Shown: piece by piece, positions 56,406 through 64,000 of the stretch
Position numbering within the stretch: the stretch's first letter is position 1
How the letters are laid out: each line of letters opens with the position of its first letter
Assembly (NCBI GenBank): GCA_022036555.1
Contig: CM039128.1
Location: 2,480,049-2,544,048 of the forward strand
Source: Microstegium vimineum
Taxonomy: Eukaryota; Streptophyta; Magnoliopsida; Poales; Poaceae
Direction of reading: 5' to 3'
Length of the DNA stretch: 64,000 bases
Notes under the pieces: generated by a model
Seen by the model: only the letters and a program-made list of their open reading frames with translations
What the model was told of the DNA's origin: nothing
Database searches by the model: none
Made by a program: the position numbers and the translations under genes

Positions 56406-56887
56406 TTAAAAATAGAATTTTTCAAATTTTCTTTTTGCGTCTTTCTCCCAACCAAGTTCCAATCGCAATAAGATCCAAATAACACTTGATTGGACTTGAT
56501 ATGAGAACCATCTCTCAAACACTCATTTTCAATTAGTTTGCCATAGGCTTAAATTTAATTTTTAGCTCAAAATATTCGAATGGAAGCGCCAAGGAGACAT
56601 CATATGGCCACAAGAGGGGTATTGAAGTGACTTGAGCTTGGAATGCTCCCCTTAAGTGGATTATCATAGAGGATGCTCAAGAAACTTAACCGAAAAGAAA
56701 AGGCAAACAATGCACATGGATATGCTATGCAATACGAAATTTGAATCTAGGTTGCTTGCAAGTTTAAACCGTAGTTAAGCTTTGTCACACGCTTTGAGGG
56801 TGGTTATCTTAACCGCGTTAGCCAAGCCTATGTGCATTACCAAATTAAACATGTTATATTACATATGAATGCATGGTTCACACAAAC
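56406..56887 (-). other. E6 spacer between pol stop and CpG-word cluster
   Basis: AT-rich non-coding DNA directly after the pol stop. It holds a TTTGCCATAGGCTT stretch resembling CACCATAGGCTT in the LTR (near 51682), so the LTR-like block may extend into it. No ORF is present. Confidence 0.5.
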
Positions 56888-58453
56888 TCATCTTTTAGTG
56901 AAGTTAGAGTGATCAAGCACATTTAACTCGCTTCTCAACCTACAAAAGGTTGTTTCATCGAGTGGTTTAGTGAAGATATCCGCCAATTGCTCTTTGCTCT
57001 TAACTCCAACTAGTGTGATGTCTTTCCTAGCCACATGATCTCTAAGAAAGTGATGGCGAATATCTATGTGCTTGGTGCGAGAGTGTTGAACCAGGTTGTT
57101 TGCAAGCTTTACGGCGCTTTCATTATCACACAAAAGTGGAACTTCTTTTAAAAACACGCCGTAATCAAAGAGTGTTTGGGTCATATATAAGATTTGTGCA
57201 CAACTTGCTCCCATGGCAATGTATTCCGCCTCGGCGGTTGACAATGCCACGCTATTTTGCTTCTTTGAGGACCAAGAAACAAGTGATCTTCCTAGCATGT
57301 GGCACCCGCCGGAGGTACTCTTCCTATCAACCTTACACCCGGCGTAATCCGAATCGGAATAGCCAACTAGTTGGAAGGGAGCTCCTTTGGGAAACCAAAG
57401 ACCCATGCTAGGGGTGTGCCTTAAGTACCTAAGGATTCTTTTAACTGCACAAAGATGCGACTCCTTAGGGTTTGCTTGAAACCTAGCACACATACACACA
57501 CTAAACATGATATCCGGCCTAGAAGCGGTGAGGTAAAGTAAACTACCGATCATAGAACGATAAAGAGTTTGGTCGATCGGTTTACCTCCCTCATCGAGAT
57601 CGAGATGCCCATTAGTAGGCATTGGGGTCTTGATTGGCTTGCAATCCTCCATCTTGAATTTCTTGAGCACATCATAAGTGTACTTCTCTTGAGATATGAA
57701 GGTGCCCTCCCTCAATTGCTTCACTTGGAAGCCTAGGAAGAAGGTTAGCTCGTCAATCATCGACATCTCGAACTCCTTGGACATCAATGCACCAAATTCC
57801 TTGCTATGACCTTGGTTTGTTGACCCAAATATAATGTCATCGACATATACTTGGAAAACAAAAATCTCTCCATCTAGCACCTTGGTGAAGAGTGTGGTAT
57901 CCACTTTCCCGATCTTGAAGCCCTTCTTGAGTAGGAAGTCCCTTAGCCTCTCATACCAAGCTCTTGGAGCTTGCTTCAATCCATAGAGTGCCTTGGACAA
58001 CCTATACACATGATTAGGACAATTTGGGTCTTCAAACCCGGGAGGTTGTGAGACAAAAACAAGTTCATTAATGAAACCATTAAGAAAGGCACTCTTCACA
58101 TCCATTTGAAAAAGTTTCATTTTATGGTGTGAAGCATATGCCAAAAGGATACGAATGGCTTCTAGTCTTGCAACCGGTGCAAAGGTCTCCCCAAAATCCA
58201 AGCCTTCAACTTGGGAGAACCCCTTTGCCACCAATCTTGCCTTGTTTCTCACAACCACGCCTTGATCATCTTGCTTGTTCCTAAACACCCACTTGGTGCC
58301 AATGATTCTTGCTCCTTTGGGCTTTTCTACTAGTGTCCACACTTCGTTCCGAGTGAAGTTGTTCAACTCTTTGTGCATGGCATTCACCCAATCCGGATCC
58401 GCAAGTGCATCTTCCACACTAGAAGGCTCAACAAAGGAAACAAAGGAGTGATG
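56888..58453 (-). CDS. E6 pol: reverse transcriptase and RNase H
   Basis: An uninterrupted 509-codon frame from Met at 58417, in the same frame as the rest of pol; the 36 bases upstream to the stop at 58454 belong to it. Copia RT motifs: NEVWTLVEKP, RLVAKGFSQ, KLFQMDVKSAFLNG with Asp 106, LYGLKQAPRAWYERL, and YVDDIIFGS with Asp 193 and 194. RNase H motifs: GYSDSDYAGC near residue 352, STAEAEYIA near 393, CDNESAV near 430, and KHIDIRHHFLRD. It ends HSNFTKR. All catalytic residues are present. Confidence 0.93.
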   Translation of the reverse strand, partial: HHSFVSFVEPSSVEDALADPDWVNAMHKELNNFTRNEVWTLVEKPKGARIIGTKWVFRNKQDDQGVVVRNKARLVAKGFSQVEGLDFGETFAPVARLEAIRILLAYASHHKMKLFQMDVKSAFLNGFINELVFVSQPPGFEDPNCPNHVYRLSKALYGLKQAPRAWYERLRDFLLKKGFKIGKVDTTLFTKVLDGEIFVFQVYVDDIIFGSTNQGHSKEFGALMSKEFEMSMIDELTFFLGFQVKQLREGTFISQEKYTYDVLKKFKMEDCKPIKTPMPTNGHLDLDEGGKPIDQTLYRSMIGSLLYLTASRPDIMFSVCMCARFQANPKESHLCAVKRILRYLRHTPSMGLWFPKGAPFQLVGYSDSDYAGCKVDRKSTSGGCHMLGRSLVSWSSKKQNSVALSTAEAEYIAMGASCAQILYMTQTLFDYGVFLKEVPLLCDNESAVKLANNLVQHSRTKHIDIRHHFLRDHVARKDITLVGVKSKEQLADIFTKPLDETTFCRLRSELNVLDHSNFTKR

Positions 58454-59005
58454 TTAAACATAAGAAGCAAGTTTAGATCGAGTTGTTACCCCCCTTGATG
58501 GACTCCCTATGATGAGGTCTTGAGGATGTGCTTGAAGCATAGGTGTAGATCTTCTATTGATCACTTGGGGAGGAGGTTGCAGTGCTTCAACATTGCTTGC
58601 TTCGGCCTCGGCTTGATCTTGAGGGATGTGAGTGTCTTCTTGAGCTTCCCTCACTTGATCTCCTTCATCAACTTGAGGCGTGTGGGGCGGAGAAGGATCT
58701 TGATTTGCTTCATCTTCAACTTCTTTCACCTCTTGCGGGTTGATAGCACCAATTGGCATGTTCTTCATTGCCTCCCTCAAGGGTTCATCACCTACATCAT
58801 CAAGATTTTCATGCTCTTCTTGAGAGCCATTAGTTTCATCAAACTCCAAGTCATACGTTTCTTCAACTAAGCCGGTGGCTTTGTTAAATACACGGTATGC
58901 CTTGGATTTAAGTGAATACCCAACTAAGAAACCAATGTCACATCTTCTTTGGAACTTGCCCAAGTGTTGGCGCTTCTTGTAGATGTATACTTTGCAACCA
59001 AACAC
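58454..59005 (-). pseudogene. E6 pol: integrase C-terminus and linker
   Basis: A 183-codon frame between two stops, continuous in frame with both neighbours. It starts with VFGCKVYIYKK and has GFLVGYSLKSKAYRVF, the usual sequence after Copia integrase. A long acidic, Pro-rich linker then leads to RGVTTRSKL. The upstream TGA (59006-59008) sits where Arg is usual, a CGA-to-TGA change. The downstream TAA (58454-58456) separates it from RT. Confidence 0.88.
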
Positions 59006-60139
59006 TCAGAAAAAGGATATGTCCGGTTTCTTTCCATTCACAAGCTCATAGGGGGTCTTCTTGAGAAGCCTTTGGACAAATAGCCGGTTGGCCGCATAGC
59101 ATGCGGTGTTGATTGCTTTGGCCCAAAACTTCTCGGGGGTGTTGTATTCATCAAGCATTGATCTTGCAAGAGTGATAAGTGTCCGGTTCTTCCTCTCTAC
59201 TACACCATTTTGTTGAGGAGTATAGGTGGCAGATACTTCATGCTTGATCCCAACTTCATCACAATAGTCTTCAATCTTGGTGTTCACAAACTCGGTCCCA
59301 TTGTCACTTCTTATCTTCTTGATCTTCACATCAAACTCATTTTGGGCTCTAGTTGCAAACTTCTTGAATATTGATTGAGTTTCTCCCTTGTCTTGAAGAA
59401 AGAACACCCAAGTGTATCTAGAGTAGTCATCAACTACCACCAAGCAAAAGAGATTGCCGCCAAGGCTAGCATAGGTGGTAGGTCCAAATAGATCCATGTG
59501 GAGTAGCTCTAGGACTCTTGAGGTTGACATGAAAGCTTTGGTTGGATGAGTGTTTGCTACTTGCTTGCCGGCTTGACATGCACTACAAAGTTTGTCTCTC
59601 TCAAACACCACATCCTTCACACCTCTAACCAATTCCTTCTTGACAAGCTTCTTCAAAGTTGACATTCCCACATGTGCTAATCTTCTATGCCATAGCCAAC
59701 CGAAAGAACTCTTGGAGAATAGACATGTTTGCAAACTAGCTTCATTTGAGGTGAAGTCCACTAGGTAGAGATTGTTGTGCCGAAACCCTTTGAATATCAA
59801 TGATGAATCTTCAATCTTGGACACAACTACCTCATTTAGAGTGAAGAGACATTGGAAACCAAGATCACATAGTTGTCCCACCGATAGCAAGTTGAAGCTC
59901 AATGATTGTACTAGCAAGACATTTGATATTGATTGATCATTTGAGATTGCCACTTTGCCTAGACCTTGCACTTTGCCTTTTGAATTGTCCCCAAAGGTAA
60001 TCTTGTCTTGCCCTTCACAATCTTCCTCAAGTGTGGTGAACATCCGGGAGTCACCGGTCATATGTTGAGTGCATCCACTATCAATCACCCAATGACTTCC
60101 ACCAGTCTTGTAGTTCACCTACACACAAGCAACTTGGAG
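59006..60139 (-). pseudogene. E6 pol: protease and integrase core
   Basis: Residues are numbered from the GTG at 60118. The protease site is DSGCTQHM at 13-20. The pre-integrase zinc site has His 144, His 149, Cys 178 and Cys 181. The integrase core has Asp 209 (LHMDLFGP), Asp 272 (RSDNGTEF) and Glu 308 (NGVVERKN). Gag ends at TAA 60140-60142 in this same frame and a TAG follows at 60119-60121, so expression would need readthrough, reinitiation or splicing. The bases before the TAG (TTGCTTGTGTGTAG) resemble a 3' splice site. The frame ends at TGA 59006. Confidence 0.9.
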
Positions 60140-62545
60140 TTAAGCTTGTTGTTTGGGGACCCACACTTGGCGAGGTCCCATAGCCTTGTCCACCAACTCC
60201 TTAGCAACCCATAGCACTTTGGGCTTGTTCTTCATCTTTGGACCGAGAAATACAACTTGAGGTCTACCCTTGGAGTCCTTGTTGATGATGAAGTGTGCAT
60301 CATGAGCGAAAGGCCTTATGTGCTTGGGCAAGGTCTTGGAAGGTGGAGTCTTGCATTGGGATTGAAGGTGACCCTCTTGACCACATCCAAAGCACTTCTT
60401 GGGCTTGGTCTTTGGTGTGTCATAGTTGCTTCTCATAGCCTTGTTCTTGTAATAGTTCTTGGCTTCTATCTTGACCTTGGCCTTCATGATTTGGTTCTCC
60501 TTGAACCCAATGCCGGTCTTGTCGGTCTTCATGATAGTGTTCATCAAGAGCTCACTTTGAAGGTTGTGGCCCTTGGTGAACTTCTCCAATCCACTTGTAA
60601 GCTTGATCTTCTCAACCTTGAGCTTTGCATTTTCCTCTTTGAGAGAGTTGATCAAGGTCATTGCATCTTTGTTATCTTGTTTGGCCGACTTAATAGTGAG
60701 TGGCTTGCTTGCCTTGAGGTTGATTAGCTCTTCCTTGAGCTTGGAGTTTTCTTGCCTCATCTTCACATAGTCATCATGCTTATCGGCCTCAACTACCTTC
60801 TTGCCCTTGCACTTAGCATTTTGCTCACTAGCAACTTCATCAAGCAAGTCCTCACAAGAAGTAGCTATATCACACTTAACAACCGGGTTAGTAGCAACAT
60901 GTGTAGCAAGATCATTTGAAAGCAATTCATTAGCTATCACAAGTGTGCCATGTTCATTTTTAACTTGGTTGTAGTCATCTTTTAGCAAGTTGTATCTTGA
61001 TTGGAGCTCTTGTGTTGACCTCTCAAGCTTATCATGTTTCTCATTTGCTTGCTTGAGTGAGGCTTTGAGCTCCCTAGTGCTAGATGAGAGATATTTATTC
61101 TCAAGCTTCAATTCATCATTAGCACTAGACAAGTCATCAAGCTTAGCATGCAAGTTACTATTGGCTTTCTCTAGTGATTCACTTTTGCCTTTATACTTCC
61201 TAATGAGCTTAGTATATTTATTGAAAATTTCAATTAGCTCATCATAGGAAGGTGCCTCAAACTCATCATCACTAGAGCTAGCCTCATCATCACTATCCTC
61301 TTTTTGTACCTTTTTGTCACCTTTAGCCATGAGGCATAGGTGTGTAGAGGATGAACCCGGAGATGATGGAGGGGGTGGCGGTGGAGTAGATGAACCAATC
61401 ACCAAGGCGACCACCTTCTCTTCTTCACTTTCATCTCCGGATGAGTCACTTGAGTCTTCAATGTCGGTGAGCCAATCACCAACAATGTAGGCTTTGTCAT
61501 TCTTCTTCTTCTTGTGGAAGTTGAAGTTCTTCTTCTTCTTGAATGGCTTGTCATCCTTCTTCTCCTCATCACTTGACTCAACCTTGTTGCCCTTGTTGTA
61601 CTTGAACTTGTTGTTAGCTTTCTTGTTCTTGTACTTGTCTTTCTTTTCTTCGGGGCAAGCATGAGCCAAGTGTCCAAGTTTGCCACAATTGTAGCAATCC
61701 ATCTTGGAGAGGGGCTTTCTTGAAGAGCTTGTGAAGAATTTCTTCTTCTTTGAGTCAAACTTGACTCCATTCTTGCTTAGCTTCTTCAACATCTTGGTTG
61801 TTTTCTTCACCATGAGAGCGAGATCATCATCATCATCATCATCACTTGTGCTCTCATACATGACTTGCATCTTGTACTTCTCCGAGGAGGATGCCTTGAG
61901 TGCCAAGTCCTTCTTTTCCTCCTCTTTTTCTTTCTTCTTGGAGGAGGAAGATGAGCCACCATCACCAATCTTCATGTACATCTCATGGGCATTGATCTTG
62001 CCCAAAATTTGTGTTGGTGTAGCGGCGGAGAGATCTCCTTGGTGAAGCACCGTGACGATGTGGCCATACTTCTCAATGGGCAAGACACAAAGAATCTTGC
62101 GTACCACATCGGCCGGTTCCATTTGGTTGAGACCGAGCCCATTCAATTCCTCTACAATAATGTTGAGTCGTGAGTACATTTCATTTGCATTTTCATTTGC
62201 ATGCATAGAGAAAGAATTGAGCTTAGCCATAACCAAGTGATAGTGTTCTTCACGCTCACTCTTTGTGCCTTCGTGAAGTGCACAAATAGTGGTCCACAAC
62301 TCAAATGCGTCTTTGGCATTACGCACTCGGTTGAAGACATCCTTGCTAATGCCACGAAAGATAATGTTCTTCGCCTTGGCATTGTGCTTATCAAAGTTGA
62401 GGTCCTCCGCGAAGAGGGTGCCTCCCTTTGTGGCGGCATTGAGCACGCCCACGTCAACGGCCTCTAGATAGGCCTCCATACGAACTTTCCAATAAGGAAA
62501 GTCGTCTCCATCGAACATGGGAGGTGGTCCATCCCCATGGGACAT
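60140..62545 (-). CDS. E6 gag
   Basis: An intact 801-codon frame. The start MSHGDGPPPMFDGDDFPYWK is the common Copia gag opening and lies about 40 bp after the PBS. The N-terminal 200 residues form the UBN2-type capsid (FELWTTICALHEGT, EELNGLGL). A Lys/Ser/Asp-rich region follows. The first zinc knuckle CYNCGKLGHLAHAC is near residue 282, the second CFGCGQEGHLQSQC near 716; between them lie Asp/Glu-Ser runs and a long coiled coil (about 440-660). At this length it is larger than ordinary Copia gag, as usual in Sireviruses. It assembles the particle and binds RNA. Confidence 0.93.
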   Translation of the reverse strand: MSHGDGPPPMFDGDDFPYWKVRMEAYLEAVDVGVLNAATKGGTLFAEDLNFDKHNAKAKNIIFRGISKDVFNRVRNAKDAFELWTTICALHEGTKSEREEHYHLVMAKLNSFSMHANENANEMYSRLNIIVEELNGLGLNQMEPADVVRKILCVLPIEKYGHIVTVLHQGDLSAATPTQILGKINAHEMYMKIGDGGSSSSSKKKEKEEEKKDLALKASSSEKYKMQVMYESTSDDDDDDDLALMVKKTTKMLKKLSKNGVKFDSKKKKFFTSSSRKPLSKMDCYNCGKLGHLAHACPEEKKDKYKNKKANNKFKYNKGNKVESSDEEKKDDKPFKKKKNFNFHKKKKNDKAYIVGDWLTDIEDSSDSSGDESEEEKVVALVIGSSTPPPPPPSSPGSSSTHLCLMAKGDKKVQKEDSDDEASSSDDEFEAPSYDELIEIFNKYTKLIRKYKGKSESLEKANSNLHAKLDDLSSANDELKLENKYLSSSTRELKASLKQANEKHDKLERSTQELQSRYNLLKDDYNQVKNEHGTLVIANELLSNDLATHVATNPVVKCDIATSCEDLLDEVASEQNAKCKGKKVVEADKHDDYVKMRQENSKLKEELINLKASKPLTIKSAKQDNKDAMTLINSLKEENAKLKVEKIKLTSGLEKFTKGHNLQSELLMNTIMKTDKTGIGFKENQIMKAKVKIEAKNYYKNKAMRSNYDTPKTKPKKCFGCGQEGHLQSQCKTPPSKTLPKHIRPFAHDAHFIINKDSKGRPQVVFLGPKMKNKPKVLWVAKELVDKAMGPRQVWVPKQQA

Positions 62546-62584
62546 CTTGCTCTAGGCGGTGAAGCCTAACTTAGAGCAAACCTT

Positions 62585-62596
62585 GCTCTGATACCA
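62585..62596 (-). promoter_or_regulatory. Primer-binding site of E6
   Basis: TGGTATCAGAGC on the - strand, two bases from the 5' LTR, complementary to initiator tRNA-Met. It shows that the right LTR is the 5' one. Confidence 0.88.
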
Positions 62597-63296
62597 ATTG
62601 AAAGGATCAAGATGCCCAAGAGGGGGGGTGAATTGGGCTCTTTTTAATTTCTAAACAAGAATTAAACCTATAAAGAGCCAATTAACCCCCTAGTGCCTAC
62701 CGCTTGTGTGCCCTAGTTAGAAAGCGGTAGCAAGCCAAAGGAAAGCGAAAACTTCCTACACAATTCTAGTATGAAATAAGGAACAAGTGCGGAAAGTAAT
62801 GCGGTAATAAAGAGCTAGGGAAACAGATGCTTGACACGGCGATGTTTTGCCGAGGTATCGAGGAGTCGACACTCCCCCTAGTCCTCGTTGGAGCACCTCG
62901 CAAGGTATTGCTCCCCCTCAATCCCGCGCAAGGGATGAGTGCTCTCTACGGGCTGATTCTTCGCCACTCCGGCTCGGTGAATCGCCCAACACCGATCACA
63001 ACGTCGATGGAGAAGGGCCGCCGACAATCCTCCGGCAATCATCTTCCTCCGAGCACCACCGGACCGTCTAGGTGATGTCGATCACCAAGAGTAACAAGCC
63101 TCGATCTTCGCTTGACTCACTCAAGCTTCACAACTAGAGGATGCACACTTGAACTCTTGGATGAACTAGAGAGAGGATGGATGGATTCGCGAATCACTCT
63201 CTCTCTCTCTCTAGGGCTCTTGCTCTCTTCCCAACCTTCTCAACAAACTCAGCAACTCAAATGAGCAAAGGCAAGCTGGGAGAGAAGTGAGAGGGG

Positions 63297-63306
63297 CTAT
63301 AAATAG
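63297..63306. promoter_or_regulatory. TATA-like near-palindrome, right LTR of E6
   Basis: Identical in sequence and place to the left-LTR site, next to the inner edge of the CpG-word cluster. Confidence 0.45.
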
Positions 63307-63344
63307 ACCCTCTGAAAACTGCCTCGGGCTGGCATTTTAAGTTG

Positions 63345-63803
63345 GCAACGAACGCTCCGTCGACTAGGCAACGGACGGTCCGTCGCATGCCCAACGGCTA
63401 GTTTCTGTTCATAGTTGAGGCGACGGACGCTCCGGCGCCTAGGCGACGGACGCTCCGGCGCCTAGGCGACGGACGGTCCGACGCCCTGTCTAACGGCTAG
63501 TTCTGACACACTGTTCCCAGCGACGGACGCACCGTCACTGGGCGACGGACGCTCAACCATAGCGTCCGACGCTGAGTTCTAGCTAGGGATGAAAAACACC
63601 CTCTCTAGAAGGTCGACGGACGCTCTTCCCAGCGTCCGACGCCTGGCCGACGGACAGCGTCCGACGGACCCTGAAAAACTTAGCCAGAAAACAACCCTTC
63701 TGGAAGGCCGACGGACGCTGTAGACTCAATCACCCATCGTCCGGCGCCTTTGTCCGACGCGACGGATAGCGTCCGGCGCCCCTGCCAGGAGCGTCCGACG
63801 CCC
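63345..63803. repeat. CGACGGACGC-word cluster, right LTR of E6
   Basis: Counterpart of 51154-51612, with unit gain and loss between the two LTRs and a few changes at CpG sites (for example CAACGAACGC where the left copy has CGACGGACGC). Confidence 0.85.
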
Positions 63804-64000
63804 AAAAAACGATTTTGACAACTCCGTTTTTCGTCGCGATGAAAATGGAAGTTGTTCTGGGCTATCTTACGGTCACCATAGGCTTGCTTAGCGCTAAGGA
63901 AGTCAAGTGTGCACCACACCTAAATCATGAAGCTTTCCTAAGTCAAGCTACTAATCTCAACCCCTCTTAATAGTACGGTCAAAGGTAAAAAGAGAAGCCC

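Larger units (their letters stand above)
50411..64000 (-). mobile_element. E6: Sirevirus-type Ty1/Copia retrotransposon, cut by the window end
   Basis: Order on the - strand: 5' LTR (62599 to beyond 64000), PBS, gag, protease-integrase, RT-RNase H, a long spacer, an env-like ORF, polypurine tracts and 3' LTR (52048-50411). Copia domain order, an 801-codon gag with two zinc knuckles, an extra ORF after pol and repeated polypurine tracts fit the Sirevirus (Maximus/SIRE) group. Gag and pol share one frame; pol has a few nonsense codons and the env-like frame also has stops, so this copy is defective but fairly young. The right TSD lies outside the window. Confidence 0.92.
62599..64000 (-). repeat. 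5' LTR of E6, partial
   Basis: 1402 bp of the right LTR up to the window edge, corresponding to 50411-51812 of the left LTR. Compared with the left copy it has one more 24-bp CGACGGACGCTCCGGCGCCTAGG unit (near 63420-63470) and one fewer CGACGGACGCTACGTCACT-type unit (near 63520-63555). Confidence 0.9.

Noticed and set aside
60257..62471. Several + strand ORFs of 60-160 codons opposite E6 gag
   Set aside because: They are shadows of the intact gag frame on the other strand, with Leu/Ser-rich sequence as expected for antisense of Lys/Glu-rich coding DNA.

Overview
The window looks like a gap between genes in a grass genome (Poaceae), packed with transposable elements. The reasons are the types present: Stowaway and PIF/Harbinger MITEs, a Mutator-like element (MULE), a plant L1-type LINE, a Tekay/Del-type Ty3/Gypsy element with a chromodomain, a Tat-type Gypsy element and a Sirevirus-type Copia element. 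I found no convincing host protein gene, tRNA, rRNA or CRISPR array. Domain and lineage names come from motifs read by eye; no database was searched.

Layout. 1-5776 is mostly AT-rich, low-copy-looking DNA with a degraded Stowaway MITE and two short tandem duplications. 5786-7074 is a non-autonomous MULE with long terminal inverted repeats and a perfect 9-bp target-site duplication (TSD), GTGACAACG. About 7196-49290 is one old LINE on the + strand, split by later insertions. A Tekay-like Gypsy element, E1 (10004-42849, TSD CAACA), sits in LINE ORF1. A solo LTR, E2 (15415-34641, TSD AGAAG), sits in E1 gag. A non-coding element with giant LTRs, E3 (15798-33597, TSD GTGAC, - strand), sits in E2. 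A deleted Tat-like element, E4 (19382-25028, TSD GAACA), sits in the left LTR of E3. Every one of these junctions shows a perfect 5-bp TSD, so the five-layer order LINE > E1 > E2 > E3 > E4 can be read directly. A second, Sirevirus-like solo LTR, E5 (44382-46302, TSD ACCTC), interrupts LINE ORF2.

To the right, 49294-50073 holds two MITEs in spacer. From 50411 to the window end is a Sirevirus-type Copia element, E6, on the - strand: 3' LTR, env-like ORF, pol, gag, primer-binding site and part of the 5' LTR. It carries a few in-frame stops but is otherwise complete.

Most striking features. E4 has lost its 5' LTR, gag and most of pol but keeps an antisense gene that can be read as five exons, all with GT-AG introns in phase 0. 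It would encode 981 residues: a plant-mobile-domain-like region, a proline-rich linker and a long coiled coil. The LTRs of E5 and E6 each hold a dense cluster of short CpG-rich palindromic words just upstream of the TATA-like site, and E6 has a further copy upstream of its env-like ORF, which suggests an internal promoter. The E2 LTR holds eight exact 59-bp repeats carrying bZIP-type TGACGTCA cores. E1 and E3 share a hairpin just before the polypurine tract, which links the non-coding E3 to the Tekay lineage.
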